The notes: generated by a model from the sequence alone, not told the origin. Counted from the first letter of the stretch, positions 46,936 through 56,469 are shown. The stretch is 64,000 nt of DNA from Gemmatimonadota bacterium (GCA_020348925.1 CP070758.1:2572614-2636613); one strand, 5' to 3'. Translations and numbers: made by a program.

Positions 46936-48048
46936 TTAATAATCGTAGTAATCCTGCTCGTCCTCGAAGTGGTATCCCTCGTCCTCCGTTTCCCATCGCT
47001 CCTTGATTTTCTTGGTTCGGTGTATTTTTATGAGAAAGGCAAGGATGAAAAGAAGAGCAATTCCAATCCAGAGATAGAAGGAGTTCGTGAAGAGAGAGAT
47101 CCAACCGTATTTGCTCCCGACGTACTTGTACCACCGGCCTTCAAATTCACCGAAGCGGAGACCCAGGACTTCGGTTAAGGCTCAGACAATATCTCCGGTT
47201 TTGGCTAAGGTTCGAACGATGTCATGAAATTTCTCGAGGCCGTATTCTTTAATAAGATAGGAAACTGCCAGAAGGCTCTGTGCGTAAGCCAACTGGGCCT
47301 TTTCGCGATTGAAGGACAGGACGTAATCAATGCGTTTCAATGGTATGATGGAGCGTGTGAAAACGGCCTTGGCCATGATGAAACTCTGATTGAAGTCCCA
47401 TTCGTGAGATTCGTACATGGCCAAACCTTCGTCGAACCAGCGGGGAGCTCTTTTGCCGCGGAGTGCTTGACCGAGGACGACGTGGGTGAGCTCATGAACG
47501 GCTATCTGATTGAGCCTGCCCCCGGAAACCGTTTCGGGCTCGGCTTTGAGAACAATGAGCCATGAATCCGGAAAGGCGCACCCGATACCCCAGTCGGGCA
47601 GTGCGTTGCGAGTCAAAGTTTGAAATTCTCGGTCTGAAATAGTGATGTAAACCCGAATTTGTTGTTGTACTGTATACCCGATATCCATGGTCACGAGGGG
47701 GTATGCTTTTTCAAGGGAGTGCAGCACCGATTCGGCAAGTGTTTCGTTTTTTGGGTGATGTTGAATGACGAAATGATCGGATCTTTTTTCCTCCCAGGCA
47801 CAGAGAATAAGATGAGTACCGCTCCCAAACAGAAAGAGGAACAGAAAGAACATGGTTCTTATGACGGAGGACTTTCGTTTGTTTGGCATTCTGAGTATCG
47901 TGTCGACCACCGAGACAGCATCGGTCCTTGCTTCGTGGTAAAAGCCGGGAGCGCCTGAAACGGATCCCTCGATTCGGCGTCGTCGAGGCTGAACGAACTG
48001 CGGTCTTGGAGTCACGTTCACACGTTCAGATTTTTCGAATTTGGACAT
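46936..48048 (-). CDS. MA-type (HExxH) membrane metallopeptidase with an in-frame TGA
   Basis: Reading from 48048, or more likely from ATG 47889 (MPNKRKSS, just before a membrane helix), the frame has a hydrophobic segment, then a peptidase_MA-like domain with HELTHVVLG and the third ligand in WFDEGLAMYE. A TGA at 47184-47182 interrupts it after AKTGDIV. The same frame then goes on with the expected end (ALTEVLGLRFGEFEGRW), a clear membrane helix (FYLWIGIALLFILAFLIKI) and an acidic tail to TAA at 46938-46936. No frame change is needed, so a point mutation (for example CGA or GGA to TGA), a read error or readthrough explains it. TGA is a normal stop for other genes here. Without readthrough the protein would lose its C-terminal anchor. 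It follows mnmA by 13 bases, the last gene of the sulfur cluster. Confidence 0.75.
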
Positions 48049-48061
48049 TGGGTTTCAACGC

Positions 48062-49222
48062 TCACGCAGCCGTGGCTGCATTGTCGATGATGCCACCGCC
48101 GATAACGACGTCACCGTTGTACAAGACGACAGATTGACCGGGCGTTATGGCTCGTTGTGGTTCGTCAAAGTGAAGGGATATTCTATCATCAATTATCGGA
48201 TTGACTAAGGTCTTGGCTGGATGATGGCGATATCGTATTTTGGCCGTACATCGCAGAGGCTCTTTCAGGTGAGGTATCGCTATCCAGTTGAGATGGGTCG
48301 CGCTGAGCGTTTGACAGTACAGATCCTCCTCAGAGCCCACATACACTGCGTTTTCTGACGGGTCAATTCTGGTCACGTAGAGGGGTCTTCCGGCAGCGAT
48401 TCCCAATCCTTTCCGCTGCCCCACGGTGTAAAAAGGGTACCCCGAGTGTTCCCCGATAATTTCTCCTGATCGATACTTGATGGGTCCGGTGCTCATTGCT
48501 GGGACGGTGCTCATTTCTTTTATGCTCCGTATCTTCAATCGGTTTCCTTGTGCCAGATCCTGAAAGAAGCGTCTGTAGTTGTTGTCGGGGATAAAACAGA
48601 TCTCCTGGCTATCACCCTTTTCTGCCACTTTTAAATGGTGTTTCTTCGCTAAGCCTCGAACCTCTTCTTTGGTCATGGATCCCAGGGGAAAAAGTGTATG
48701 TTGTAATTGATGTTGCGTTAATATCCAGAGAAAATACGATTGGTCCTTGCGTTCGTCTGTTCCGCGTTTCAGGAGGTATCGTTCATTCTTGGCGTCGGTT
48801 TCAATTTGGGCGTAATGTCCTGTCGCAAGAAAAGAAGCTCCCAGTTGTTTTGCTTTTGTCCAGAGTGCCTCCCACTTCATTTTTTGATTGCAGATGACGC
48901 ATGGGTTGGGAGTTCGGCCTGATAGGTATTCGGATACGAAATCTGTGATCACCTCTTTCTCGAATTCCGCTCTCAGATCCAGGACATAGTGTGGGATGTT
49001 CCACGACTGGCATAGGGTTCGTGCATCACTCATCGCCTCAACAGAGCAGCACGCCGTATCGGAGCCTATGTTCCCCCCGGAGGTCCCGTAGTCCCAGAGG
49101 TGCATGGTCACACCGATTACCTCAAATCCCTGTTGCTGCAAGAGAACTGCGGCGAGCGAGCTGTCCACACCGCCACTCATGGCCACGACGACGGTGCTGC
49201 TTTTGTTTCGGTTGGATGCCAC
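48062..49222 (-). CDS. mnmA: tRNA-specific 2-thiouridylase MnmA
   Basis: 386 residues, starting with GTG 49222 immediately after the iscU stop. MnmA activates U34 of certain tRNAs with ATP and inserts sulfur delivered from a cysteine desulfurase. The PP-loop motif SGGVDSS is at 16-22. The two catalytic cysteines are Cys107 (NPCVIC) and Cys208 (SQEICFIPD). The length and the C-terminal beta domain are normal for the family. The neighbourhood with cysteine desulfurase and IscU fits the sulfur supply of this enzyme. Confidence 0.96.
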   Translation of the reverse strand: MASNRNKSSTVVVAMSGGVDSSLAAVLLQQQGFEVIGVTMHLWDYGTSGGNIGSDTACCSVEAMSDARTLCQSWNIPHYVLDLRAEFEKEVITDFVSEYLSGRTPNPCVICNQKMKWEALWTKAKQLGASFLATGHYAQIETDAKNERYLLKRGTDERKDQSYFLWILTQHQLQHTLFPLGSMTKEEVRGLAKKHHLKVAEKGDSQEICFIPDNNYRRFFQDLAQGNRLKIRSIKEMSTVPAMSTGPIKYRSGEIIGEHSGYPFYTVGQRKGLGIAAGRPLYVTRIDPSENAVYVGSEEDLYCQTLSATHLNWIAIPHLKEPLRCTAKIRYRHHPAKTLVNPIIDDRISLHFDEPQRAITPGQSVVLYNGDVVIGGGIIDNAATAA

Positions 49223-49600
49223 TTACGATTTCTTTTTCCTCTTTTTCTGATAGTCTGCTATGGCGGCGTGCAATGCATCGGCGGCCAAATTCGAGCAATG
49301 CATTTTTGCCGGAGGAAGGCCGTCGAGGGCTTCTGCGACGACTTTGTTGGAAATGTGCTTGGCTTCCTTGAGGGTCTTCCCTTTGACGAGCTCGGTCACC
49401 ATACTGCTCGTGGCAATGGCGGCACCACACCCGAAGGTCTTGAACTTGGCGTCGACGATTTTTCCCTTCGTAACCTTGATGGAGAGCTGCATCACATCGC
49501 CGCAGACAGGGTTGCCGATCTTGCCAACACCATCGGGGTGAGAGATCTCACCCACATTTCTCGGATTCATGAAGTGGTCCATCACTTTTTCGCTATACAT
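49223..49600 (-). CDS. iscU: IscU/NifU-type Fe-S cluster scaffold
   Basis: 125 residues from ATG 49600. It is the single-domain scaffold form. The three cluster-binding cysteines are Cys33 (NPVCGD), Cys58 (FGCGAA) and Cys102 (KMHCSNLA), with the conserved Asp35 beside the first. The C-terminus is very basic (KKRKKKS). It receives sulfur from the desulfurase and assembles [2Fe-2S]/[4Fe-4S] clusters in the cytoplasm. The normal LPPVK motif that binds the chaperone reads LPPAK here. It directly abuts mnmA. Confidence 0.95.
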   Translation of the reverse strand: MYSEKVMDHFMNPRNVGEISHPDGVGKIGNPVCGDVMQLSIKVTKGKIVDAKFKTFGCGAAIATSSMVTELVKGKTLKEAKHISNKVVAEALDGLPPAKMHCSNLAADALHAAIADYQKKRKKKS

Positions 49601-49663
49601 GTGTCCTCCAATTCAGGATTACTATTTCAAAGTTCTCTGTTCAAGTTGTCTGAGAACGAAATC

Positions 49664-50649
49664 TCAAATCTTTTGAGGGTCAGGCAATGTATCAATAAGC
49701 GTACCTTCTTTGGCCACAGGCTTGTCTTCGATTTCAACAATATCCAGACTGAAATTGATGACCGGTGCATTGCTCAGACCTGTTCCAACTCCGTCGGCGT
49801 CAGCGACCGAATTGAGCCTGAAGATTTCGAATTCATCGATTCCGCCGCTGACGAAGAGTTTGACTTTGTTGAATCCGCGCAGATCAAGTTTCCATCGTAC
49901 TTCCTGAAGCAAACTCAACATGTCACCACGCCTGGACTCGGGTGTATCCAGACGGATTCCCAAAATGCGTGTACCCATGGCTTCGGCGACGTGCAGCGCC
50001 TCGTACTTCTCGTCTTGAAAGGTATCGATGGGTACCACTCGCTTGATCCATGGATCGATAACTCTATCGAAGGCCTTAACTGCATCGATTGTACTGCCCA
50101 GGAGGAGGATGAGGGCGTGAGGCATGGTTCCTGCCGGTTCTTCATCGAGCAATTCGCCGAATTTTGTGACGGCAATTCCTCGCACCCTCCGATAAAAGCG
50201 CTGTGCTCAATCATGGAAGCAATGGCAGGATGCAATCGTCGGGCGCCGAAGCTGATGACACTTTTGGATCCAGCGGCTTTTTTGCATCGGGCTGCACGGG
50301 TAGGAATACCGATAGCTTGACACGGGAGTCCGAGAAGTGCCGTCACGAATTGGCCGAAATGTATATATCGTCCGCTCAGTACCATAACCGGTTCCCAAGC
50401 AGCGAACAAGGTTCCTTCGGCGAGGATCTCAATATCAACGGGGGTTCCGTCAAAGATCTTGGCTCCTTCTTTGATGACCGCCAGTCCGGCAAAATGATAC
50501 CTCCTCGGCAAACTCGCAGCCCGGACCTCCATCACCACGCGGGATGTCTTCCCCGTCTCTTCCAGAATCTTGAGGGTTCGTTCACAGTAAATGTCGGTGA
50601 TTTTTCCAGATTTAATCTCTTTATCTGATGCCGTGTGAAAGAAGTTCAT
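49664..50649 (-). CDS. pncB: Nicotinate phosphoribosyltransferase (frameshifted)
   Basis: From ATG 50649 the frame encodes a typical N-terminal half (FFHTASDKEIKSGKITDIY, FEPVM-like AAWEPVMVL, RRLHPAIASMIEHSAFIGG). It then shifts near 50190, where gggtgcg should probably be ggggtgcg; the second half (VRGIAVTKFGELL, GTMPHALILLLG, FVSGGIDEFEI) runs in another frame to 49664. With one G added the length becomes 987 bases, an exact 328-residue protein. The enzyme makes nicotinate mononucleotide from nicotinate and PRPP for NAD salvage. As read, only a truncated product would form. A loss from a G run suggests a read error, but a real mutation cannot be excluded. Confidence 0.85.
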
Positions 50650-50688
50650 CTCAAATGTGTCGTTGGAATTCGCTGTGCGTTACAGCCC

Positions 50689-51849
50689 TTATACTGCTTG
50701 CATTGGTGACATGGCTCGAAGTCTTTCGATGATTTCCGGCAAAACTTGGACGACGTAGTCCACGTCCCTCTTCGCATTCTCTCGACCCAAACTAAAGCGG
50801 ATCGATCCTTGAGCGAGTTCTGAGGAAAGCCCCATGGCCGCAAGGACATGTGACGGCTCCAGGGCACCGGAAGTACACGCCGAACCACTCGAGACCGCTA
50901 TACCTTTTAAGTCAAGACTGAGGACAATCGATTCTCCCTCGATGCCAGCAAAGGAGACGTTCAGTGTTCCGGGAAGTCTTTTCATGGGATGGCCGTTCAA
51001 ATGAATATGTTCAATTTTTTCCGCTAATCGATCCATGAGTGTATCGCGTAATTCGGATATATTTTTCGCTTCGGATTCCATTGAGTCCATGGCAATTTGT
51101 ATCGCTTTTCCGAGCCCAACGATCCCAGCGACATTTTCTGTCCCTGCGCGTCGGTTCCGTTCGTGACTGCCACCGTGAAACAGCGGTGTGATTCGTTTCC
51201 CCTTTCGAATGTAAAGGGCACCGATCCCTTTCGGGCCATAAAGTTTATGTCCGGATAGAGACAGGAGATCGACGTTGACGTCATTCACATCTACGGGAAT
51301 TTTTCCGAAAGATTGGACTGCATCCGTGTGGAAAGATACTCCTTTCTCTCTGCAGATAGCACCGATCTCCTTGATGGGCTGGAGAGAACCGACCTCATTG
51401 TTGGCATGCATGATGGTCACAAGTATTGTGTGCTCAGTGATCGCCTCCGCGACGGCATCAGGATCAACCATGCCATTCCTATCCACAGAGACATACGTTA
51501 CTCGAAATCCCTCTTTCTCTAAAGACTGACAAGTATGGAGAACTGCATGATGCTCGATCTTCGAAGAGACGATATGGTGATCATCCTTGCCGTTGACATG
51601 GACTGAGCCTTTGATGGCCAAGTTGTCCGACTCCGTTCCACCAGAGGTGAAGAAGATCTCACTCGGCTTCGCGCCTAAACTGTGTGCAACAATCTCTCTG
51701 GCCTCATCTACGGCGACTCTTGTCTCTCTGCCAAAAAAATGGATGCTCGAAGCATTTCCAAATTTCTCTGTGAGAAAGGGTCGCATCGTTTCCAACACAT
51801 CAGGATGAAGAGGTGTCGTCGCATTATGATCCATGTAAATTCGTCTCAT
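50689..51849 (-). CDS. iscS: Cysteine desulfurase (NifS/IscS family)
   Basis: 386 residues from ATG 51849. It removes sulfur from cysteine as an enzyme-bound persulfide using PLP. The PLP lysine is Lys202 (SGHKLYGPKG) and the persulfide cysteine is Cys325 in the SSGSACTSG loop; the loop is of the longer group I type. Other motifs such as YMDHNATTP and TSGGTESDN are normal. It lies between cysK, which makes its substrate, and pncB and iscU, which fits a cysteine-to-cluster and cysteine-to-tRNA sulfur route. Confidence 0.96.
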   Translation of the reverse strand: MRRIYMDHNATTPLHPDVLETMRPFLTEKFGNASSIHFFGRETRVAVDEAREIVAHSLGAKPSEIFFTSGGTESDNLAIKGSVHVNGKDDHHIVSSKIEHHAVLHTCQSLEKEGFRVTYVSVDRNGMVDPDAVAEAITEHTILVTIMHANNEVGSLQPIKEIGAICREKGVSFHTDAVQSFGKIPVDVNDVNVDLLSLSGHKLYGPKGIGALYIRKGKRITPLFHGGSHERNRRAGTENVAGIVGLGKAIQIAMDSMESEAKNISELRDTLMDRLAEKIEHIHLNGHPMKRLPGTLNVSFAGIEGESIVLSLDLKGIAVSSGSACTSGALEPSHVLAAMGLSSELAQGSIRFSLGRENAKRDVDYVVQVLPEIIERLRAMSPMQAV

Positions 51850-51879
51850 TTAATTTTCCTCCGCTTCTGAACGATGCAT

Positions 51880-52806
51880 CTAACCTTGGAAAAGATCTGT
51901 GCTCAAGTAACGTTCTCCTGTATCGCACACAATAACGACAACGGTATGTCCTCTGCCCAATTCTTGAGCCACACGTTGTGCCGCCCAAACATTTGCTCCC
52001 GAAGAGATACCGGCCAACAGGCCTTCCTCTTCGGCCAATTTTCTTGCAGTGGTGGCTGCATCTTCATTTGTAACTTGGATGACTCTGTCAAGAATATCTC
52101 TGTTTAATATATCAGGGATGAATCCAGCACCAATTCCCTGTATTTTATGAGAACCGGGTTTCCCACCCGACAGGACAGGAGAATCTGCGGGCTCGACAGC
52201 AACGATCTGTATGTCTTCGATCTCCTTTTTTAAAACTTCTCCCACACCAGTAACGGTTCCGCCCGTACCTACTCCAGCGATAAATGCATGAATATTATTT
52301 CCGACTTGATCAAGAATTTCCCGGGCAGTGGTTTTGCGATGTATATCAGGATTGGCAGGATTTTGAAATTGTTGCGGCATAAAGACGTTTTTGCTTTGGG
52401 AAGCAATCTCCTGTGCTTTCTTCACTGCGCCAGACATTCCTTCGGCTCCGGGGGTTAATACAATCTCGGCACCATACGCCTTCAGAAGTTTTCTTCGCTC
52501 GATGCTCATTGTTTCGGGCATCGTCAGAATAAGATTGTATCCTTTGCACGCGGCTACCAGAGCTAAGCCAATACCGGTGTTTCCGCTGGTGGGTTCCACT
52601 ATGGTTGTTTCAGGCGTCAAGAGTCCATTTTTTTCAGCCTCTGAAATCATGTTCAAAGCAATCCGATCTTTGACGCTCCCACCAGGATTGAACGATTCGA
52701 GTTTGGCCCACACAAGCGCATCGCCCTTGCCAGTCATTCTATTCAACTTCACGACAGGAGTCGAACCTATCAGGTCCAAAATGGAATGAGCCGATTTAGA
52801 TGCCAC
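51880..52806 (-). CDS. cysK: Cysteine synthase (O-acetylserine sulfhydrylase)
   Basis: 308 residues, GTG start at 52806 behind aaagga. It forms cysteine from O-acetylserine and sulfide with PLP bound at Lys46 (NPGGSVKDR). The substrate loop TSGNTG is at 73-78 and the phosphate-binding GTGGT follows near 180. Length and motifs are those of CysK. It leads the cluster after the Rrf2 regulator, 31 bases before the desulfurase gene. Confidence 0.95.
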   Translation of the reverse strand: MASKSAHSILDLIGSTPVVKLNRMTGKGDALVWAKLESFNPGGSVKDRIALNMISEAEKNGLLTPETTIVEPTSGNTGIGLALVAACKGYNLILTMPETMSIERRKLLKAYGAEIVLTPGAEGMSGAVKKAQEIASQSKNVFMPQQFQNPANPDIHRKTTAREILDQVGNNIHAFIAGVGTGGTVTGVGEVLKKEIEDIQIVAVEPADSPVLSGGKPGSHKIQGIGAGFIPDILNRDILDRVIQVTNEDAATTARKLAEEEGLLAGISSGANVWAAQRVAQELGRGHTVVVIVCDTGERYLSTDLFQG

Positions 52807-52987
52807 AGGGAATTCCTTTCTGTTATGGGTTCAACTTCTTTTATTCGATCGATTCATCTCTCAATTCGGGCAATCGTTATGTTGCTGTTCTTTCGATTTC
52901 AACTCTTTCAGAGATTTTCAAAAATCCGGGATTGAACCTGGACGAAGATTGCGTTCAAGTCTTGCTCGATCTCGTAATTTCAACACC

Positions 52988-53431
52988 TCAACATGTATCG
53001 ATAAGGCAGTCGATTGTTTTCATCTCTCTGCTCAGATCTGCAAGAGTGATGCTATTTAAAACGTCTTCAATTTTATTGCTGATCCGTTTCCACATCAGGC
53101 GGACCACGCAGTCATCAACGTGCTCACACGCTTCCTTCATAAGGGACTCATCAATACATTTCGCCAGAGCGATCGGTCCTTCAAGAATGCGGACAATATC
53201 GCCGACACTGATCTCCGATGGCTTTTTGGCCAGAACATATCCACCGCCCGGACCTCGCACACTTTGAATGAGACCACTCCGACGGAGTTTGGAAAGAAGC
53301 TGCTCCAGGTAATGGACCGAGAGATGCTGCCGTTCTGAGATCGTTCTGATGGCGATGGGCCCTTTGCCATATTCCTTGGCTATTTCGAACATGGCCCGAA
53401 GACCATATCTCCCCTTCGTTGTAAGTCTCAT
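52988..53431 (-). CDS. Rrf2-family regulator (IscR/CymR-like)
   Basis: 147 residues from ATG 53431, with an aaggagg ribosome site. The winged helix-turn-helix (about 25-70) has the family signatures SVHYLEQLLSKLRRSGL and GPGGGY. Three cysteines, Cys92, Cys102 and Cys108, stand where IscR binds a [2Fe-2S] cluster, although the spacing (9 and 5 residues between) differs from that of E. coli IscR. It is the first gene of the sulfur cluster and probably controls it in response to Fe-S or cysteine status. An A/T-rich palindrome overlaps its own promoter, which suggests autoregulation. Confidence 0.9.
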   Translation of the reverse strand: MRLTTKGRYGLRAMFEIAKEYGKGPIAIRTISERQHLSVHYLEQLLSKLRRSGLIQSVRGPGGGYVLAKKPSEISVGDIVRILEGPIALAKCIDESLMKEACEHVDDCVVRLMWKRISNKIEDVLNSITLADLSREMKTIDCLIDTC

Positions 53432-53455
53432 AACCGCCTCCTTAAAAGAACCTGA

Positions 53456-53484
53456 AATATAATTAATCTGACAATTTTTATCAA
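53456..53484 (-). promoter_or_regulatory. Promoter of the Rrf2/sulfur cluster
   Basis: Read on the minus strand: TTGATA (53484-53479), a 17-base spacer and TATATT (53461-53456), 25 bases before the start codon. The spacing and boxes are close to the sigma70 consensus. Confidence 0.6.
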
Positions 53485-53490
53485 GATAAA
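53477..53490. promoter_or_regulatory. Candidate operator palindrome overlapping the -35 box
   Basis: tttatcaagataaa is a 14-base perfect inverted repeat (tttatc / gataaa). It covers the -35 box of the Rrf2 promoter, a place where binding would repress. The Rrf2 protein itself is the natural candidate to bind it. Confidence 0.4.
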
Positions 53491-54104
53491 TTTGCAGGAC
53501 ATGATTTCGGTCGATCCAACGACCGTCTCGAAAAAGAACATCAAGAAACTGTTTTCAGATCACTTGTACAATAGAATATAAATATATTATAAACAATATC
53601 TAATGTTTCGGCGGTTGATGACATCACGGGGCGGACTTCATCCCACTGATACTCTCCGAGCCTCGTTGAAAAATGATCCCAATCTCTGAACGGACCTCCA
53701 TTTGGTCGCTCACTGCTCAAGAGGGTCGATCAGACCCTCTTGAGCTTCGCGATCCTTAGCCTTCGCGGATCGCTCCGCTGTCACTCATGAAGGGGACTTA
53801 CTTCTTTCAAACGACCCACACCGCTTCAAAAGTTTGTAGAATTTCCCAGCGGTCCGGTTTATGAGAGTTCCCGTGAAACTTAATGCTGCTTGATGTTTTC
53901 TAATTACTGAGGTGATGCGATGAGTCAAAAGTAAATGAGACTGTATGACATATGAGACTCGGGAGTAAAAGAGGAGAGGTGTCCCAGTGAATTTTCCAGA
54001 ACTATTGGACTCAGAGGGGAATATTTTCTTGTGGAGGCCCGAATGATACCCAAATTGATGCATACAAACCAAAAAAAATATCTTGAAAAAGGTATATTTT
54101 TTCC
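53485..54104. other. Gene-free stretch between sulfur cluster and scaffoldin genes
   Basis: About 620 bases without a supported gene. It holds the operator palindrome at its left edge and two hairpins at 53716-53773. Short frames on the minus strand lack ribosome sites and domain similarity. Confidence 0.45.
53716..53773. repeat. Two adjacent hairpins, REP-like
   Basis: ctcaagagggtc (53716-53727) and gaccctcttgag (53733-53744) form a perfect 12-bp stem with a 5-base loop. Then gcgatcc (53749-53755) and ggatcgc (53767-53773) form a second stem. The paired hairpins in gene-free DNA look like a repeat element; no other copy was found in the window. Confidence 0.45.
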
Positions 54105-54134
54105 TTGACAAAACTGGTTGTTAAATAATATATT
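54105..54134 (+). promoter_or_regulatory. Sigma70-type promoter of the first scaffoldin gene
   Basis: TTGACA (54105-54110), an 18-base A/T-rich spacer and TATATT (54129-54134), with the start codon 74 bases downstream. Confidence 0.55.
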
Positions 54135-54207
54135 GTGTTATTGTATTGTGCGGTATTTTTATCGCATGTACCGCTTAGAGAAAATGTCTTTTTAGGAGGA
54201 TAGATTC

Positions 54208-54996
54208 GTGAGTCTTAAAATGTATTTGACGATTGCACTGGGGATCTGTGTAACGGTCTTCACAGGATCGCTCTGTGCCAGTACAGAGCAACCATCCCAA
54301 GATCTCAAAGCAGCTCAAATATTTACAGGTGATGCGCTTTCCTTTGAAGCAGGAACGCATATTGAGGTTCCGATAGTCCTGACTACAACGAAGTCCTTGG
54401 CTGGTATTCAGATATCCTTAGAATACAATGGTGATATTATGACCCCGGGAGAACCTGTCCCAACCGAGCGGACGGCCGGTATGTCCGTCGCTCATAATAT
54501 TACCGATGATAAGATTCTTATTTTACTGTATGATGTCACAGGGAAAACCATCAGCCCAGGAAACGATCCGGTTTTAACGCTCCCCTTTTCTATTGCTCAA
54601 AATGCGGAAGGTCGCAGTGAGTTGGTCTTTCGCGAAGTAATCCTCGCCGATGAAGGAGCAAACGCAGTACCTGCCGAAGTGAAGTCAACACCGATCACTT
54701 TTGAAAAAGCCCTTCCCACCGAATATGGTCTTGTTCAAAACTATCCCAATCCGTTCAATCCGGAGACGGTCATTGCCTATCAGCTCCCTGAAGAATCTCA
54801 TGTAACTCTCACTGTTTATAACGTGTTGGGTCAAGAGATTCGCAGACTGACGGACGAACGACAGTCCGGGGGATTTTATCAAATTGTCTGGGACGGGAAA
54901 AATGAATTCGGCAAAGATGTTTCGACGGGAGTATACTTTTACCGACTGCAGGCGGGTGGCTTCAAGAGTGTAAAAAAGATGATGATGCTCAAATAG
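54208..54996 (+). CDS. Exported cohesin-like protein with T9SS sorting tail (small scaffoldin)
   Basis: 262 residues. GTG 54208 is chosen because taggagga ends 7 bases upstream; ATG 54220 is an alternative. The signal peptide ends near residue 24. Residues about 35-165 look like one cohesin-type beta-sandwich: GTHIEVPIVLTTTKSLAGIQ, then ISLEYNGDIM, PTERTAGM, a hydrophobic LILLYDVTG strand and VLTLPFSI. Residues about 175-262 are a T9SS type A sorting domain (QNYPNPFNPETVIAYQLPEE, VYNVLGQEIRRL, GVYFYRLQAGGF). The tail would take it to the cell surface. It opens a run of four cohesin-plus-sorting-tail genes and has its own promoter. Confidence 0.8.
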   Translation: MSLKMYLTIALGICVTVFTGSLCASTEQPSQDLKAAQIFTGDALSFEAGTHIEVPIVLTTTKSLAGIQISLEYNGDIMTPGEPVPTERTAGMSVAHNITDDKILILLYDVTGKTISPGNDPVLTLPFSIAQNAEGRSELVFREVILADEGANAVPAEVKSTPITFEKALPTEYGLVQNYPNPFNPETVIAYQLPEESHVTLTVYNVLGQEIRRLTDERQSGGFYQIVWDGKNEFGKDVSTGVYFYRLQAGGFKSVKKMMMLK

Positions 54997-55191
54997 GAAT
55001 TGAGGGCATGTCCGATGTAAGGAAATCAATAAATAGGATTATGTTTAATCTTATCGACGTTCATTGAACAGGAGGGGGTGATCTTTCGAAAAAGAGTTTC
55101 CGTAGAAGGGTGTTCAAAAACCCATCATTTTCATTGTTGTACCGTCCGTTGTTTGAAAAGTTGAATCCTGTTTAGTTAAAGGAGGTTATAA

Positions 55192-56415
55192 ATGCGTGTG
55201 AAGACTTTTATTGTTTTAACGGTCTTTGTAGTGATGAGTGCAGTCTGCGGGTACGCGCAGGAAGCTATTCTGGCAATCGATGGTGAACCGTGTGCGGATG
55301 CTGGGGCGACTGGAATCGAGGTCAGCATCACTTTGGACAATAGCGCTATCGAAGACGATGTGGCCGGATTTCAGTTTGATCTCAATTTTGACAAGAGCGC
55401 TCTAACAAAAACCGATGTCGCTAAGACACCACGCTCAGAAGATCTTGCTATTTTTTCGACGAGCGACACCGATGACGGCATTCGAGTTGTTGCGACGGGT
55501 ATCGGGCAAACCATTTCAGATGTTACGGGAGCTATAGCTATTGTTACTTTCGATGTGGATGCCGGAGCTTCCGGTGATTACGACCTCACCTTTGTCAATC
55601 CGAAAGTGGCCAATCCTGCAGCCCAGGCCCTTCCACTCTCGGTTGTCGATGGCGTGTTTTCCGTGCCCTGTGGTGGGGGAGGAGGGGATGAGGCCATATT
55701 AGCGGTTGAGGACGCTTGCGGAGACCCGGGGCAAACAGGGGTTGAGGTGAACATCACCCTGGATAACAGCGCTCTGACTGAGGATGTCGCTGGCTTTCAA
55801 TTTGATCTCTACTTCGACAAAACAGTGTTGGCCGTGAGCGATATTGTCAAGACAGACCGTACAGAAGATCTCACTATTTTTAGTTTCAGCGAGACGGATG
55901 ATGGATTGAGGTTGGTGGCGACGGGAATAGGTACCATCGTTTCAGGGACAACAGGTGCAATTGCCAAAGCTATCTTTGATGTGGATGCCGGGGCCGCTGT
56001 GGGCGAATATGATCTGACGTTCGTCAATGCGAAAGTTGCCGATCCAGGAGCGAATCCATTGCCAGTTGTTGTTGTCGATGGGACTTTTTTCGTGCCGTGT
56101 GATGCGGTTGAGCTCGTTCGTGAGGACATTGTGCCCACGAACTTTCACTTGACGCAGAACTATCCCAATCCCTTCAACCCAACAACAAGCTTCGATCTCT
56201 CCGTACCGACATCGGAGATGGTTAACGCGGTGATTTACAACGTCATGGGTCAGAAGGTGAGGACGTTGGTCAGCGAAGAACTTCCTGCTGGCTATTATAC
56301 ACTCACTTGGGATGGGTTGAGCGAACTGGGCATTCCTGTGACAAGCGGTGTTTATTTCTGCCAAGTGAAAGCCGGAACATTCGGCAGCTCTATCAAGATG
56401 CTGTTGTTGAAGTGA
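55192..56415 (+). CDS. Exported protein with two cohesin-like domains and T9SS sorting tail
   Basis: 407 residues; ATG 55192 follows aaaggaggt. The signal peptide ends near residue 22 (CGYAQ). Two closely similar cohesin-like domains (about 24-158 and 165-303) share the patterns AGFQFDL(N/Y)FDK, a PRSEDLAIFS / DRTEDLTIFS strand and a GAIAxxxFDVDAGA strand. A Gly-rich linker (PCGGGGGDE) separates them. A T9SS type A domain (about 318-407: LTQNYPNPFNPTTSF, VMGQKVRTLV, GVYFCQVKAG) ends the protein. It could present two docking sites for dockerin enzymes at the surface. A strong terminator follows. Confidence 0.82.
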   Translation: MRVKTFIVLTVFVVMSAVCGYAQEAILAIDGEPCADAGATGIEVSITLDNSAIEDDVAGFQFDLNFDKSALTKTDVAKTPRSEDLAIFSTSDTDDGIRVVATGIGQTISDVTGAIAIVTFDVDAGASGDYDLTFVNPKVANPAAQALPLSVVDGVFSVPCGGGGGDEAILAVEDACGDPGQTGVEVNITLDNSALTEDVAGFQFDLYFDKTVLAVSDIVKTDRTEDLTIFSFSETDDGLRLVATGIGTIVSGTTGAIAKAIFDVDAGAAVGEYDLTFVNAKVADPGANPLPVVVVDGTFFVPCDAVELVREDIVPTNFHLTQNYPNPFNPTTSFDLSVPTSEMVNAVIYNVMGQKVRTLVSEELPAGYYTLTWDGLSELGIPVTSGVYFCQVKAGTFGSSIKMLLLK

Positions 56416-56469
56416 TGTCCATTCGGGGACTTTCAAGTTGAGGCCAATCTCTTGGAATTCTAAGGAGAT

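Noticed and set aside
46910..47178. Small frames on both strands beside the MA peptidase stop
   Set aside because: The coding signal here belongs to the minus-strand continuation of the MA peptidase behind the in-frame TGA, which has a membrane helix and a sensible end.
47182..47184. Selenocysteine or a changed genetic code at the TGA
   Set aside because: Many genes here end in TGA, the site is not a redox-active position of the family, and no SECIS-like stem was seen directly after it.
49100..50320. A 406-codon plus-strand frame across mnmA, iscU and pncB
   Set aside because: Its residues are the reverse-strand image of three recognised genes, and it has no family similarity of its own.
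53785..54111. A 108-codon minus-strand frame in the gene-free stretch
   Set aside because: No ribosome site, no domain, and low-complexity hydrophobic and basic runs; it also crosses the promoter of the scaffoldin gene.
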